Below, piece after piece: positions 1 to 8,223 of a DNA stretch of 64,000 nt. The translations under genes and the position numbers were made by a program. Within the stretch, counting starts at the first letter, position 1. Each line of letters begins with the position of its first letter. The DNA lies in the NCBI RefSeq assembly GCF_000519305.1, contig NZ_JAFG01000008.1:62001-126000 (forward strand), written 5' to 3'. Below the pieces are notes generated by a model that ran no database searches, was not told the DNA's origin, and saw nothing but the letters and a program-made list of their open reading frames with translations. The stretch comes from Mesorhizobium ciceri WSM4083. GTDB taxonomy: Bacteria; Pseudomonadota; Alphaproteobacteria; Rhizobiales; Rhizobiaceae.

Positions 1-193
1 GCGCCGAGACCTTGGGCAGTTCGAAGACGCCGATCACCGAAAGCGGGCCTTCATCGCCAACGGCAATATCGACTTTCGCGACACCAAACAGCGAGCCGGC
101 GACGACGCCGTCGCCCGACGCGATATCGACGGCGCCGGTGACGTCTTCATTGGTCCAGGTAATCTCGTTACCCGGCTGAATGTAGTTCTTCAT
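1..193 (-). CDS. Phage capsid cement protein, DUF2190-like (3' end outside window)
   Basis: The reading frame begins at the ATG at 193 and runs off the left edge, so only about 64 residues are seen (MKNYIQPGNEITW..., then a Gly/Asp/Val-rich beta segment). The opening and the position directly after the major capsid gene fit DUF2190 head-decoration proteins, which bind the outside of the capsid lattice. A GGAGG-like site (cctcc on the plus strand at 201-205) precedes the start. Family call is from the N-terminus and synteny only. Confidence 0.6.
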   Translation of the reverse strand, partial: MKNYIQPGNEITWTNEDVTGAVDIASGDGVVAGSLFGVAKVDIAVGDEGPLSVIGVFELPKVSA

Positions 194-257
194 AATTTGC
201 CTCCTGTAGAGGAACGGGGTGAGAGGGGGAACGGGCGGCAAACGCCGCCCGTTGGGG

Positions 258-2273
258 TCAGGCGCCGGTCGAGTAGTAGAGGCCTCGATAGTCGAGTGCC
301 TTGACGCCGGCGTCGATGCGGACCTTGAACTCGGTGCCGTCGACGCTCCAGCCGTCGCGCTGCTCAAGGGTCGGCGCAGAATTGCCGTTGAGATAGGCGA
401 CTTCGATCGTGTCTACGGTCTGCGGATCGGCGGTCAGATACCATTCTGCGGCGGAATCAGCCGACAGCCTGGCTTCCGAAATCACCTGGACGGCGCCGCG
501 CACGATGTTCGGGTTGCGCTGCGTTCCGGCAGGGTCGAACTCCGATGCCATCAACGCAGCCGCTACGCCCTGCTTTTCCACCGGGACCAGCATGAACTTC
601 GGCCGGATATTGAGGCCGGCCGAAATGCTGTCAGTGTCTTTCTGCAGCGCCATCTTGGCACGAGCGGCGTCGACATTGGCCATGGTGATCAGGCCGGTGC
701 CGACATTGTTGTGACTGGCATGGAACAGCGTAATGCCATCCGCCATCGTCGGGTTACCGGTGAGAATGGCATAGACGAGCGTGCCGATGGTGCGCTTTGC
801 GGCGCGGCCCATGCGCTGCGGGATCTTGGTGAAGGCGTTCAGGTCATCGTTGATGATGGCCTGGCGGGTGATCGAGAACATCTTGCCGTAGGTGGCAAGC
901 TGGATCGTCTCGCCGCGCTCGCCGAAGGTGCCATAGGTGTATTCGGCACCTTCAGGAACTTCCGCGAGATTGGCGAACAGCCCCAGATCTGCACGGGAGC
1001 TCGCCTTGAAGTCCGACAACGTGCCTTTTGCGGTCCACAGTTCGAACGTCTCGTCTGCTTCCTCGAAGCCCTTCATCATCGACTTGTTGGCGACGTTGGC
1101 GAGGATCGTCGGGAAGTCCGACGTCGAGTGCGTGATCGCCATGGTGAAGGCGGCGCCAACCATTGTCATCGGGTCGGAGAATTTCCGCTTGTCGCCGGAG
1201 ATCAGCATGCTTTCGCGGGCCAGCTCGCGCAGCGTAAAGGCCGAGAACTCGTTTACCTCGCCACCAGGCATTCCAGCCTTCGAGAGAAGCGACTTTTCGA
1301 CGCCTTGCCTGAAGCGATCGCGCGCGTCTGCGGTGACCGTTGCGACCGGAGGCGTGTTGCGGCCATTGTCCGGATCGCGATCGGCGACGGCATCGATGAT
1401 CAGCGCGGTCGCCTTTTCGAGGTTGCCGCCGGCATCCTTGATCAGCTTTTCGGTGTCCTCGAAGCCGATCTTGGCGCGACCGGCCATCTGGTAGATTTTC
1501 ACGTTGACGGCGTCGGCGGTCATGACCGGCTCGACGACGGGTTCGACGGCAGGATTGGCGGGCTGAATCGGGGCCGCCGCAGGTGCAGGAGTAGTCATTC
1601 TGGTTTCCTTTCCAGGGGTTTGCGGCGCGGCTAGAACCGCCACCATCGGAAGGCTTGCAGCCTTGCGATTTGCTGACAGCGCGGCTAGCTCCGCCGGCGC
1701 GTGTCTGTATGTCTGATAGTCAAAGCTGGCATCGGCGACGGCCGGCTCGCCTTCCTCGATGGCTGCCGTGGCGAAGCCTTTGGCGACAGCGTCGGTCGGC
1801 GACAGCCAGGTCTCGGCCTTCATCAGCGCCCGCACATCAGCATCGGGCAGGCCGCTGCGATCGGCGTAGACCTCGGCATAGACGCCGGTCAGGACATCCA
1901 GAGCGGAGGCGCTCTTGCGGTGGGCGTCGGCCGGACCAAGGGTGATGCCGGCGGGCTCGTGGATCATCATCAGGCTGCCGAGCGGCATCTCGATCGTGGC
2001 GCCGGCCATGGCGATCAGCGAGGCGGCGGAGGCGGCGATGCCGTCGATGACGATGGCAACGGCGCCATCATGACGCTTCAATGCGTTGTAGATGGCGGCT
2101 CCCTCGGTGGCGACACCTCCGCCGGAATTGAGACGGACGGTGATGTCACCGCTCATCTCGGCCAGGGCGTTGACGACATCGGCGGCGGTGAAGCCGGCGC
2201 CTTCCCAGAAATCATGGAAACCGACCGGGCCGTAAAGGATCAGGTCACCATCGACGATCAAGCTATTGTCCAT
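258..2273 (-). CDS. ClpP-like prohead protease fused to major capsid protein
   Basis: This 671-residue protein joins two head-morphogenesis functions. Residues 1-200 are a ClpP/S49-like fold with GIAAS (Ser82 as nucleophile) and MMIHEPAG (His105) as catalytic candidates. Residues 226-671 look like an HK97/Mu-type major capsid protein, after a Pro/Ala-rich linker. The protease would trim the scaffold or itself during prohead maturation. An internal ATG at 1598 (residue 226) has a good GGAAAGG site upstream, so free capsid protein could also be made. It overlaps the portal gene by 11 bases, and the next gene (DUF2190-like) follows as in other tailed phages. Such fusions are known in prophages; the exact cleavage sites are not visible. 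Confidence 0.88.
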   Translation of the reverse strand: MDNSLIVDGDLILYGPVGFHDFWEGAGFTAADVVNALAEMSGDITVRLNSGGGVATEGAAIYNALKRHDGAVAIVIDGIAASAASLIAMAGATIEMPLGSLMMIHEPAGITLGPADAHRKSASALDVLTGVYAEVYADRSGLPDADVRALMKAETWLSPTDAVAKGFATAAIEEGEPAVADASFDYQTYRHAPAELAALSANRKAASLPMVAVLAAPQTPGKETRMTTPAPAAAPIQPANPAVEPVVEPVMTADAVNVKIYQMAGRAKIGFEDTEKLIKDAGGNLEKATALIIDAVADRDPDNGRNTPPVATVTADARDRFRQGVEKSLLSKAGMPGGEVNEFSAFTLRELARESMLISGDKRKFSDPMTMVGAAFTMAITHSTSDFPTILANVANKSMMKGFEEADETFELWTAKGTLSDFKASSRADLGLFANLAEVPEGAEYTYGTFGERGETIQLATYGKMFSITRQAIINDDLNAFTKIPQRMGRAAKRTIGTLVYAILTGNPTMADGITLFHASHNNVGTGLITMANVDAARAKMALQKDTDSISAGLNIRPKFMLVPVEKQGVAAALMASEFDPAGTQRNPNIVRGAVQVISEARLSADSAAEWYLTADPQTVDTIEVAYLNGNSAPTLEQRDGWSVDGTEFKVRIDAGVKALDYRGLYYSTGA

Positions 2274-3810
2274 TGTCGTCTCCTGTCGGTGGGTCCACGG
2301 GCGCCGCTGCAGGCGCGGCGGTCACCGCGTTGCCGGCCGCGGTGCGGTAGCGGGGATCGGAATCGAAGATCAGGCCATCCTTGTCGGCGCGCTGGTTATC
2401 GGCGGCATTCTCGGCATCGAGATCCTCGGGATCGAAACCCTTCTGGCGCTGCTCTTCCGAGCGCGACGACAGGCCGGAACGGATGGCGTCGCGCGAGGCG
2501 GCGATCTCTTCCTTCGGATTGATCATTTCGCGCCGCGGTGGCGTCCACAGGAGCACTGCGGCCGACAGATCGCGGCCGATCACCAGCTGCGCCGCATCAA
2601 GAAACCAGCGGCCGACCGCACCGCAAAGCTGCGGGATCAGCATGAAGTTCTGCGCCGTGCCGATAGTGCGCTGGAATTCGAGCCAGCCCATGCGGCCGGA
2701 GGAAAAATTGACGCCGGTCAAATCGGCGGACAGAACCTCGTAGGAGACGCCCAGGCCGACCGCGATGTCACGCAACTCGGCGGCCTTGTAGCCAGCATAT
2801 TCGCCGACCGATGGCGGCGTGCCGAAGGTCACTTCCTCGCCCGGCTTGAGGCGCTGGATCATGCCGGGTTCCAGGCTTTCGACCTGGTAGATGCCGCCGG
2901 TGTCCTTTTGCGGCGCCCTGTTCGGGTCGGCCGCCGGCATGACCGTCGAGACGTTTTCTTCAGAATGGATGAAGGCTGCAAAGCAAGCCGCCACCTTCTG
3001 GCGGACCAATTGCGCGTCGGCATAGTCCGCGAGATCGCGCATCTTCAGGATCACCGGCGCGAACCAGGTGACGCCACGCGCCTGTCCAGGACGATCGGTG
3101 CGGAAGACGTGGGCGATTTCCGACGCCGGCACCATGCGGCTCTCATAGGCGAAACCGGAATAGGAACCGGGATGCTGGGTGTAGAGCCAATAGCCGACCA
3201 GTCGGCCTATCGGATCGAACTGCAGGCCTTGCACCATGTAGCCGCCGTCATTGGCAACAGGCCCATCCTTGGTCGAATCGATATAGTCCGGCTCCAGCAC
3301 TTCGAGCTGGAAGGGCAGCGGCAAGGCATCAACGGCGCGGCGCGGACGGCGACGCACCAGGGCCTCGCCGGATTCGGCCACGGTTGCCATCACCAGCCAC
3401 TGCAGGCCATAGAAATTGGTGCGGCCACGCGCATCGCATGCAGTGGTGTCGAGATGCGCCTTGACTAGGTCGAACAGCTTCGCCTTCACGGTTTTCGGTA
3501 TATTTCCGGCGATCGACGGGATGATGCCGGTGCCGACGATGTTGTTGGCCAGCACCGCCTTGCCGCGCGCGGCATGCGGGTTGTTACGAACCATGTCGCG
3601 CGCCACATCGCGCAACCTGGACAGTGCCGGCAGGTTTTCGGCATTTGCGTCTGTCGACACGACGCGCCAGCCTTGCGCCCGGCGACCGCGCGTGGCGCCG
3701 TCGAAAGCCATGGTGGCGCCTTGCAATGCGGCGAGACGCGCACGCGACCTGACGCGGCGTTCCGCCATTTCAGGAGCGACGGCAGCCAAGGCGCGGTCGA
3801 ACAGGTTCAT
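2263..3810 (-). CDS. Phage portal protein, lambda gpB family
   Basis: A 515-residue protein with the layout of lambda-type portal proteins: an Arg-rich N-terminus (MAERRVRSRARLAALQG), a central segment with EVLEPDYIDS and GIEFDPIGR-like (GLQFDPIGRLVGYWLY) motifs, and GVNFSSGRMGWLEFQRT before a charged C-terminal tail. Portals form the dodecameric ring at one capsid vertex through which terminase pumps DNA. It starts on the last base of the gpW-like gene (stop/start overlap at 3810) and overlaps the protease-capsid gene, so the head genes are translationally coupled in the usual terminase, gpW, portal, protease order. Confidence 0.92.
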   Translation of the reverse strand: MNLFDRALAAVAPEMAERRVRSRARLAALQGATMAFDGATRGRRAQGWRVVSTDANAENLPALSRLRDVARDMVRNNPHAARGKAVLANNIVGTGIIPSIAGNIPKTVKAKLFDLVKAHLDTTACDARGRTNFYGLQWLVMATVAESGEALVRRRPRRAVDALPLPFQLEVLEPDYIDSTKDGPVANDGGYMVQGLQFDPIGRLVGYWLYTQHPGSYSGFAYESRMVPASEIAHVFRTDRPGQARGVTWFAPVILKMRDLADYADAQLVRQKVAACFAAFIHSEENVSTVMPAADPNRAPQKDTGGIYQVESLEPGMIQRLKPGEEVTFGTPPSVGEYAGYKAAELRDIAVGLGVSYEVLSADLTGVNFSSGRMGWLEFQRTIGTAQNFMLIPQLCGAVGRWFLDAAQLVIGRDLSAAVLLWTPPRREMINPKEEIAASRDAIRSGLSSRSEEQRQKGFDPEDLDAENAADNQRADKDGLIFDSDPRYRTAAGNAVTAAPAAAPVDPPTGDDNGQ

Positions 3811-4010
3811 CAGAGGCCCCGCGAAAAGCCGGCGACGGTGCGGCGCGGCGCCTCGGAACTGCCTGCCGCCGAGGCTTCCATCTCGCGCAGCAGCGCACGC
3901 ATCTCGGCGAGCGACTGGAATTGCGTGAACGTCTCGCCGTGGCGCAGGCTCAGGATGCCGGAAGCGATGTTGTTCTTCAGCGTGTTGATCTGGGTCTGGG
4001 TGTAAGCCAT
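3810..4010 (-). CDS. gpW-like head-tail joining protein
   Basis: A 66-residue protein (MAYTQTQINTLKNNIASG...) in the place gpW occupies between terminase large subunit and portal. The N-terminal helix, the short hairpin RHGETFTQFQS and the second helix AEMRALLREMEAS follow the alpha-beta-alpha plan of gpW, which caps the portal after packaging so the tail can attach. It begins 4 bases after the terminase stop codon. Size, order and pattern agree; sequence identity was not tested. Confidence 0.75.
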   Translation of the reverse strand: MAYTQTQINTLKNNIASGILSLRHGETFTQFQSLAEMRALLREMEASAAGSSEAPRRTVAGFSRGL

Positions 4011-4014
4011 CGCC

Positions 4015-5994
4015 CTATCCTTTCAGCCAGCCGGAGCGCGCATTGACGAAACCTTCCCGTGGCCGTGCGGGCTTGCCTTGCGGCTGCGGTGCCGCCGCCG
4101 ACGGCGCGCGCATCTGCACCTGCAGGACATCAGGCGAAAAGAAGTCAAAATCCTGCGGGAAACCGCGATCGGCGGCGAGCGTGCGCCACTGGTCGGAGGT
4201 CATGCGCGACAGGCCGAGATAGTCGGCAAGCGCCGCATTGTAGATCTCGCAGTCGAGCAGGTGGTTTTCCTCGCCGCCGCGGACTTTCCAGACCCGGCGG
4301 GCACGGCCGCGATAGGTTTCGGTGGCCAGATATTCCGAGGTGATCTGACGAAAATAGACTTCGTCCTGCCACCAGGCGAAGTGACAATAGCCAGCAGGAT
4401 CGACCGGTTGTCCCGCGGCAATGCCTTCCTTGCGCAGCTGCGCGTAGAAGGCGCCCTTCAGCGCCCAGGTGCCGACCTTCCAGACCATGGCGCCGCCGCG
4501 GACCCGCTCGCCCTTGAAGTCGATGTCGACTTTCGTTGGCTGGCCAAGCGCCGGACGGCTCCAGCCATCCTCGCCCTTGAGCGCGAAACAGGCCGCCTTG
4601 CCGCGCACCCAGGTATAGACGACATGGGCACGGTAGCCGCTGTCGACGCCGAACAGGTCGACTGTGCGGGCGCGGCCATAGGCGTCCGGCCATTGCGCGA
4701 CGCGGATCTTTTCCAGTTCGGCGAAGGCGCCGGCATGCGGATCGTCGGTTTCGCCGGAGAGATAGCCGGCGTCGACGACCCAGCTCTGCCCATCCGGCGC
4801 CCAGGCCTTGATCGAATACCAGATGCCGCGCATTTGCACGTCGGCGGCGCCGGTCAGGATCAGGCCGGCGGGCGGGATGTGGCCGCGCTTCTGTTCCTTG
4901 TCGCGGCGCAGCATCAGCTTTTCGTGGTCGGGCGCGTCGCCCTTGACCTCGAACGGCAGGCCGAGCGTCAGATTTTCGAAGGTCTTCAGCTTGAGCGGGT
5001 CGCCGGCCGCCTTGACGAAGCGCTCGGCGATCTTCTCCCACGGCACGAACGGCGAGGTCAGCGCGTCGAAATGGTAGCTCGGATGCGCGCCGGGCCTGGT
5101 CGCGGTGGCGATCCATCGGCCCTTCTTCATCAGCTCGACCTTGTCGGCCGACTCGACGATCGCGCCGCAGCAGGGTGTCGCGTAATAGGCCTTGTAGGGG
5201 AAGGTCTCCTCGAACTTGAAGAAGGTGCGGTCGAAGACGAACTTGAACGGCGCGGCACAGCCGGGGCACGGCATGTGCCAGTAGCGCTGGTCGCCGGCGT
5301 GGAAGCCGCTGTCGATCTTCGAGGCGCCCTTGACGGTCGGCGTCGAGATCTTGGTGCGCTTCCATTCGCCCGACATCAGGAACGATTCCTGGCGGCCCTC
5401 GATCATGCCGAGCGGATCGCCCTGGCCGTCGAGATCGTCGGGGTACTCGTCGACCTCGTCGAGCAGTGCGACCTTGATCGTCTTGGAGCGCAGGTCGGCC
5501 GGCGACGATGCGATCGCCAGCGTCAGCGAGCCGCCGGGATAGACCTTCGACGTGGTGGTCGAGGCATCGCCGGCGCGGCTGGTCTGCGGCTTGACCTTGC
5601 GCTTGAGCGCCGGCGTCTTCTCGATCGCCAGCGCCAGCTTTTCGCGGTTGAAGTCGGACAGCGCGCCCGATGTCGGCTGGACGATCATCACCCGGCACGG
5701 GTCCTGGTCGATGATGTGGCCGACCGCGGCGAGCAGCAGCGTGGTGAAGCCGGTCTGCGCCGACTTCCGGATGTCGATCTCGTTGACGCCGGAATCCATC
5801 GCCAGCATGTCGAGCGGCTCGATGATGTAGGGCGTCAGCGAGGCGTCCCATGGCTCGTTGGCCTTGGGGCCGTCCGGCACGATCAGGTTGGCCTGCGCCC
5901 ATGCGCTGGGTGCCATGCGCTCGGGCGGCATGATCAGCGCGGCGAGCGTGCCGGCGATCACCGCCAGGGCGGAGCGCTTGAGGTTGAGCTTCAT
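4015..5994 (-). CDS. Phage terminase large subunit, gpA family
   Basis: A 659-residue packaging motor. The N-terminal ATPase has a degenerate P-loop, KSAQTGFTT (residues 78-85), and a Walker B-type LLDEVDEYPDD near residue 180. A Cys-rich segment (CPGCAAPFKF ... CCGAIVES, residues about 240-290) and the C-terminal nuclease domain match lambda gpA/GpA-family proteins, which cut concatemers and drive DNA into the prohead with ATP. It lies 10 bases downstream of the putative small subunit. A 677-codon open frame on the opposite strand (4078-6111) is a GC-rich shadow. The hydrophobic first 25 residues (a run of Ala/Leu/Ile) are unusual and the true start could be the Met at residue 22 or 27. Confidence 0.93.
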   Translation of the reverse strand: MKLNLKRSALAVIAGTLAALIMPPERMAPSAWAQANLIVPDGPKANEPWDASLTPYIIEPLDMLAMDSGVNEIDIRKSAQTGFTTLLLAAVGHIIDQDPCRVMIVQPTSGALSDFNREKLALAIEKTPALKRKVKPQTSRAGDASTTTSKVYPGGSLTLAIASSPADLRSKTIKVALLDEVDEYPDDLDGQGDPLGMIEGRQESFLMSGEWKRTKISTPTVKGASKIDSGFHAGDQRYWHMPCPGCAAPFKFVFDRTFFKFEETFPYKAYYATPCCGAIVESADKVELMKKGRWIATATRPGAHPSYHFDALTSPFVPWEKIAERFVKAAGDPLKLKTFENLTLGLPFEVKGDAPDHEKLMLRRDKEQKRGHIPPAGLILTGAADVQMRGIWYSIKAWAPDGQSWVVDAGYLSGETDDPHAGAFAELEKIRVAQWPDAYGRARTVDLFGVDSGYRAHVVYTWVRGKAACFALKGEDGWSRPALGQPTKVDIDFKGERVRGGAMVWKVGTWALKGAFYAQLRKEGIAAGQPVDPAGYCHFAWWQDEVYFRQITSEYLATETYRGRARRVWKVRGGEENHLLDCEIYNAALADYLGLSRMTSDQWRTLAADRGFPQDFDFFSPDVLQVQMRAPSAAAPQPQGKPARPREGFVNARSGWLKG

Positions 5995-6004
5995 GGACGG
6001 TCTT

Positions 6005-6610
6005 TCAGTCGGCGCCGAGATCGAACTCGTTGCCGGTTTCCTCGTCGACCTGGCCTTCGTTGCGCTGCAGGGTCAGCGCATCGGCGGCACGGCGGCGGAT
6101 CTGGTCCTTGATGTCGCGCAGCTTGCGGCGCAGGGCCGGTTCGCCGTCTTTGGCTGCCGCCATGATCTCGCCAGCGAAGGTCGGCAGTTGCTCGATGGCC
6201 CGCACGATCGCCTCGCCGGCCCGCACCATGGCGGTCTCGACTTCGGCGACCGGCACCAGCTTGCCGAGCCGTTCGCTGACGTCGAGGGCGGAGCGGCGCG
6301 CTTCCCACTGCGCCTTCTCGGTCTGGGCGTCGCGCAGCGCGCTCGGAATGTTGGCCGGCTCGGCGGCCTTCTCCTCGCGCACCGTCTCGGCGGCCTGCTC
6401 GCGGTAGGCGTCACCGGCGGTGCCGATCGCCTTGTCGAAGGCGGCAAGGTCGACCTGGCGCTCGCGGCCGTTACGGCGCGTGGTCAGCAGGCCCTCGGCC
6501 TCGTAGCGGTCGACGCGCTTCTTGATCGCCACCTTCGAAACGCCGCGCATGACCGCGATCTCGGACAGCGACTTCCACACGGGCGTCGGCAGGTCGGCAG
6601 GCGATTGCAT
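6005..6610 (-). CDS. Putative terminase small subunit / Nu1-like DNA-binding protein
   Basis: Encodes about 201 residues. Residues 13-50 form a winged helix-turn-helix (LSEIAVMRGVSKVAIKKRVDRYEAEGLL) followed by a long Glu/Ala/Arg-rich helical region, as in small terminase or Nu1-like packaging proteins that recognise cos/pac and hand DNA to gpA. I chose the ATG at 6610, which has a GGCAGG-type site; the frame is open to a GTG at 6640. It sits immediately upstream of the large subunit. No clear family signature beyond the HTH is visible, so the role rests on domain type and synteny. Confidence 0.65.
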   Translation of the reverse strand: MQSPADLPTPVWKSLSEIAVMRGVSKVAIKKRVDRYEAEGLLTTRRNGRERQVDLAAFDKAIGTAGDAYREQAAETVREEKAAEPANIPSALRDAQTEKAQWEARRSALDVSERLGKLVPVAEVETAMVRAGEAIVRAIEQLPTFAGEIMAAAKDGEPALRRKLRDIKDQIRRRAADALTLQRNEGQVDEETGNEFDLGAD

Positions 6611-6786
6611 GTCTGAAACCTGCCGAGGTTTACCGTTCACCGGCCATCGTTAACATCGTAAACCCAGTTTTCCGCACCCTCTCACTAGCGAACCCTCGGG
6701 CTACGCCGTCCCGCATACGGTTTGGAGGCGGGGAAGGACCCGTGACTGGGAGGGGGTCGGCGGCGCTGGGCAGGGTGCCGAAACGA

Positions 6787-6823
6787 GAACACCCCGCGAC
6801 CGGTTTGCGGTGGCGGGGTGTTC
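6787..6823. repeat. Perfect 11-bp inverted repeat in a 260-base gap
   Basis: GAACACCCCGC at 6787-6797 is repeated as its reverse complement at 6813-6823 with a 15-base loop. CTTTTT follows on the plus strand at 6829-6833, six bases after the stem, so it is a poor intrinsic terminator, and the minus strand has no T-run. The stretch 6611-6869 contains no credible gene. The place, just upstream of the terminase genes, is where cos or pac sites lie in lambda-like phages, so a packaging-site role is possible but unproven. Confidence 0.5.
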
Positions 6824-6869
6824 GATGCTTTTTATCCGTGACAAGACATCCACCAAATCGCTGCACGCG

Positions 6870-7883
6870 TCAAGCGGGTGCTGCATTCTTTTTGTTGAAC
6901 AGCTTGAACCATGAGGGGAAGCGCAGGGCCATGGCTGCATCGGCCTTGTCCTGCTGTGCCTTGAGCAGCACCGCATTGCCGACGAGATCGGGCAGCACGC
7001 GCGCCATCGGCATGGGCGTCAGCCATGGTGCCACCGGTATGGTGGTGGGCAGCATGACCACATCCTGCATCTTGTGCGCCACCGTCTCATGCACCATGGC
7101 CAGCGCCGACAGCCAGATCTCATGCTCGGCCCTGGCGATGATGGCGTTGACCGGATCGGGGTCGAGGTAGGGCTTGGTGTAGGCGCCAGGCAGCGCATCG
7201 CCACGCTTGTCGACGCCATTGACCTCGATGGTGCGCGCCACCGTCTCATCGACACCATCGACCACCTTGCCGGTCAGCTGGTCCTGCGTGACCTGCAGAT
7301 AGTAGCGCGGTTTGCCATTGCCGTGGCGATCGATCTCTTGGCGGACAGCGTCGAGCTGCATGCCATCCGCATCCCAGCCCATCACCGCGCGCCTGATGAT
7401 CAGCTCGGATGGCTTTAGCCTGAGCGTCACCCTGCCCTGCCCGTCATGCGTCATGCGTCGCCATGCCTCGCTCACCGCCTTGGCGCCAAGTCCGCCGAAG
7501 CGGTCGAGCTCGGGCGCAGGCCGCCAGTCCTCGGGCAGTTCGAGCGCACAATCGTCGAGCGCCATCACCGCGTCGCCGATCGCCTGCGCATCCTCGCAGG
7601 GCCAGCTGTCGGCGGAGAAGTCCGGCACCGCGCCATAGCCGTTGACGCCGAAGGCATCGACCAGCGACAGAAGCTCGGCGAAACGCCCGGTGCTGTCCCA
7701 TCCGCCGGCCATCGCCATCGGCCCATCCTGCCGCCTTGGCACCTTCGGCAGTTCGTCGCGCCACGCCCAGGCGATGACATCCTCGACCGGCCCGCTGCGC
7801 TTTCCCTGGGCATTGCGGCTCAAAGGACGGTTCCTGCTGGTCACAAAGCCCAGATCAGCACCATCTGCACCCGTTTTCATCAT
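6870..7883 (-). CDS. Hypothetical phage protein
   Basis: About 337 residues, no family recognised. It has a conserved-looking central part (LDRFGGLGAKAVSEAWRRMTHDG, then PSELIIRRAVMGWDADG) and a C-terminal basic-hydrophobic end (FPSWFKLFNKKN). No transmembrane segment or signal peptide is evident. The ATG at 7883 follows an AAAGGG site; the frame is also open from a GTG at 7889. Its first codons lie inside the iteron-like repeat block, so the repeats could act as its operator. It is the last gene before the terminase block. Confidence 0.6.
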   Translation of the reverse strand: MMKTGADGADLGFVTSRNRPLSRNAQGKRSGPVEDVIAWAWRDELPKVPRRQDGPMAMAGGWDSTGRFAELLSLVDAFGVNGYGAVPDFSADSWPCEDAQAIGDAVMALDDCALELPEDWRPAPELDRFGGLGAKAVSEAWRRMTHDGQGRVTLRLKPSELIIRRAVMGWDADGMQLDAVRQEIDRHGNGKPRYYLQVTQDQLTGKVVDGVDETVARTIEVNGVDKRGDALPGAYTKPYLDPDPVNAIIARAEHEIWLSALAMVHETVAHKMQDVVMLPTTIPVAPWLTPMPMARVLPDLVGNAVLLKAQQDKADAAMALRFPSWFKLFNKKNAAPA

Positions 7884-8159
7884 CTGCACCCTTTCTCGAA
7901 GTGGCTAAACCATTGCTTTCGCAAGCAAAACAACAATAGAAAAAACGCGATGGTGCAGATGGTGAGGGTAACAGCCGATAACGCATATGAGTGGCAGAAC
8001 ATCTGCCCTATCACCTTGCCGAGACATCACATGCGTACCCGGAAATAACCGGCACCATCGGCACCATCTGCACAACATCTTGATTTCCCTATCCCTTTCA
8101 CGGTGCCGATGCGGCGACATGGCGGGCAGATCGGCACCACCGGCACCGCACAGGGTGCC
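7858..8159. repeat. Iteron-like cluster of GGTGC-containing repeats (candidate phage origin)
   Basis: Within about 300 bases the units GCACCATCTGCACC (7858-7871), CATCATCTGCACC (7878-7890), GATGGTGCAGATGGTG (7949-7964), GGCACCATCGGCACC plus ATCTGCAC (8051-8073), GGTGCCGAT (8102-8110), GGCACCACCGGCACC (8133-8147) and GGTGCC (8154-8159) recur in both orientations. Between them lies an A-rich stretch (7920-7946). P4-type D5 primase-helicases act at iteron arrays, and such an enzyme is encoded just upstream (9621-11486). Origin function is inferred. Apart from the start of the neighbouring gene I see no credible coding sequence at 7884-8223. Confidence 0.6.
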
Positions 8160-8223
8160 GACAGACGCGATACCAAGCATCGCAGCGCGAAGCCTGACCA
8201 AGGGGAGAAGGGAAAATGCGCGC

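Noticed and set aside
4078..6111. 677-codon plus-strand open frame
   Set aside because: It is antisense to the terminase large subunit; long antisense frames are expected at this GC content and the sequence has no domain.
6787..6833. Intrinsic terminator on the plus strand
   Set aside because: The T-run starts six bases after the stem and there is no plus-strand gene upstream that would need it.
7905..8201. 98-codon minus-strand open frame in the iteron region
   Set aside because: Its repetitive CRWCRWC and HHLHH strings simply translate the DNA repeats, and there is no good ribosome binding site.
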